Shown piece by piece: positions 13,503-13,543 of a stretch of 13,543 nt of DNA (position 1 is the first letter of the stretch; each line of letters opens with the position of its first letter). Source of the DNA: Oscillospiraceae bacterium (GTDB taxonomy: Bacteria > Bacillota > Clostridia > Oscillospirales > Ruminococcaceae); NCBI GenBank assembly GCA_019420135.1, contig JAHZHS010000047.1:1-13543 (forward strand). Direction: 5' to 3'. Position numbers and translations under genes: made by a program. The notes under the pieces were generated by a model. That model saw nothing but the letters and a program-made list of their open reading frames with translations. It was not told the DNA's origin and ran no database searches.

Positions 13503-13543
13503 ATGCTGGTACCAATGAGAGCGATTCTGGAAGCAGCCGACAA
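13503..13543 (+). CDS. Start of a class II aldolase-like gene (partial)
   Basis: Only 13 full codons fit before the window ends, reading MLVPMRAILEAAD, with GAGGAGG (13488-13494) eight nucleotides upstream and a consensus promoter. The M-L-V-x-M-R/K-x-(I/L)-L-x-x-A beginning is what I associate with class II fructose-1,6- or tagatose-1,6-bisphosphate aldolases, which usually continue with GGYAVGAFN. A gene is clear from its signals; the product call rests on very little sequence. An aldolase here would fit downstream of the amino-sugar genes. Confidence 0.55.
   Translation, partial: MLVPMRAILEAAD

Noticed and set aside
1..13543. CRISPR array, insertion sequence, prophage or toxin-antitoxin module
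   Set aside because: No regularly spaced repeats, terminal inverted repeats, transposase, integrase or small paired genes of that kind were seen.

Overview
The window looks like chromosomal DNA from a Gram-positive gut-type clostridium, probably of the Oscillospirales/Ruminococcaceae kind. This is an inference, not a proof. The signs are GC-rich genes separated by AT-rich gaps, textbook sigma-A promoters (TTGACA, 16-17 bp, TATAAT), strong GGAGG ribosome binding sites, clean intrinsic terminators, and lipoprotein signal peptides with Ser/Thr-rich tethers. No transposase, integrase, phage gene or CRISPR array was seen; this reads as core or housekeeping-plus-metabolism chromosome.

Left part (1-2160). 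Two strong promoters fire leftward toward a gene outside the window, and the leader between them can fold into a nested structure. A rightward promoter drives a CoaX-like protein (type III pantothenate kinase family) that lacks several residues usually conserved in the family. It is followed by tRNA-Asn(GUU) with its own promoter and terminator, then a GNAT acetyltransferase with its own terminator.

Middle part (2260-6073). A secreted lipoprotein of unknown function with a Cys/His cluster ends at a strong terminator. A convergent small membrane protein of unknown function lies on the minus strand with its own promoter. A divergently transcribed PHP-type (DUF3604-like) metallohydrolase follows.

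Transport part (6074-9064). A complex control region holds a promoter followed at once by a terminator (a candidate orphan small RNA of about 50 nt), inverted TTGTACAA sites, a second hairpin, and a promoter whose -10 lies inside a 17-bp palindrome. It precedes an ABC importer of the nitrate/sulfonate/taurine (NitT/TauT) type in the order permease, ATPase, substrate-binding lipoprotein. The permease start is ambiguous and may involve a one-base shift.

Right part (9065-13543). A multi-membrane-span histidine kinase, a LuxR/NarL-type response regulator, a NagB-like sugar-phosphate deaminase/isomerase and a NagA-type N-acetylhexosamine-6-phosphate deacetylase lie head to tail without a terminator between them. 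The layout suggests a sensor system sharing an operon with amino-sugar catabolism. A new promoter with a 12-bp palindrome in its spacer starts at the nagA stop codon and drives a gene cut by the window edge, whose first residues resemble a class II (fructose/tagatose-bisphosphate) aldolase.
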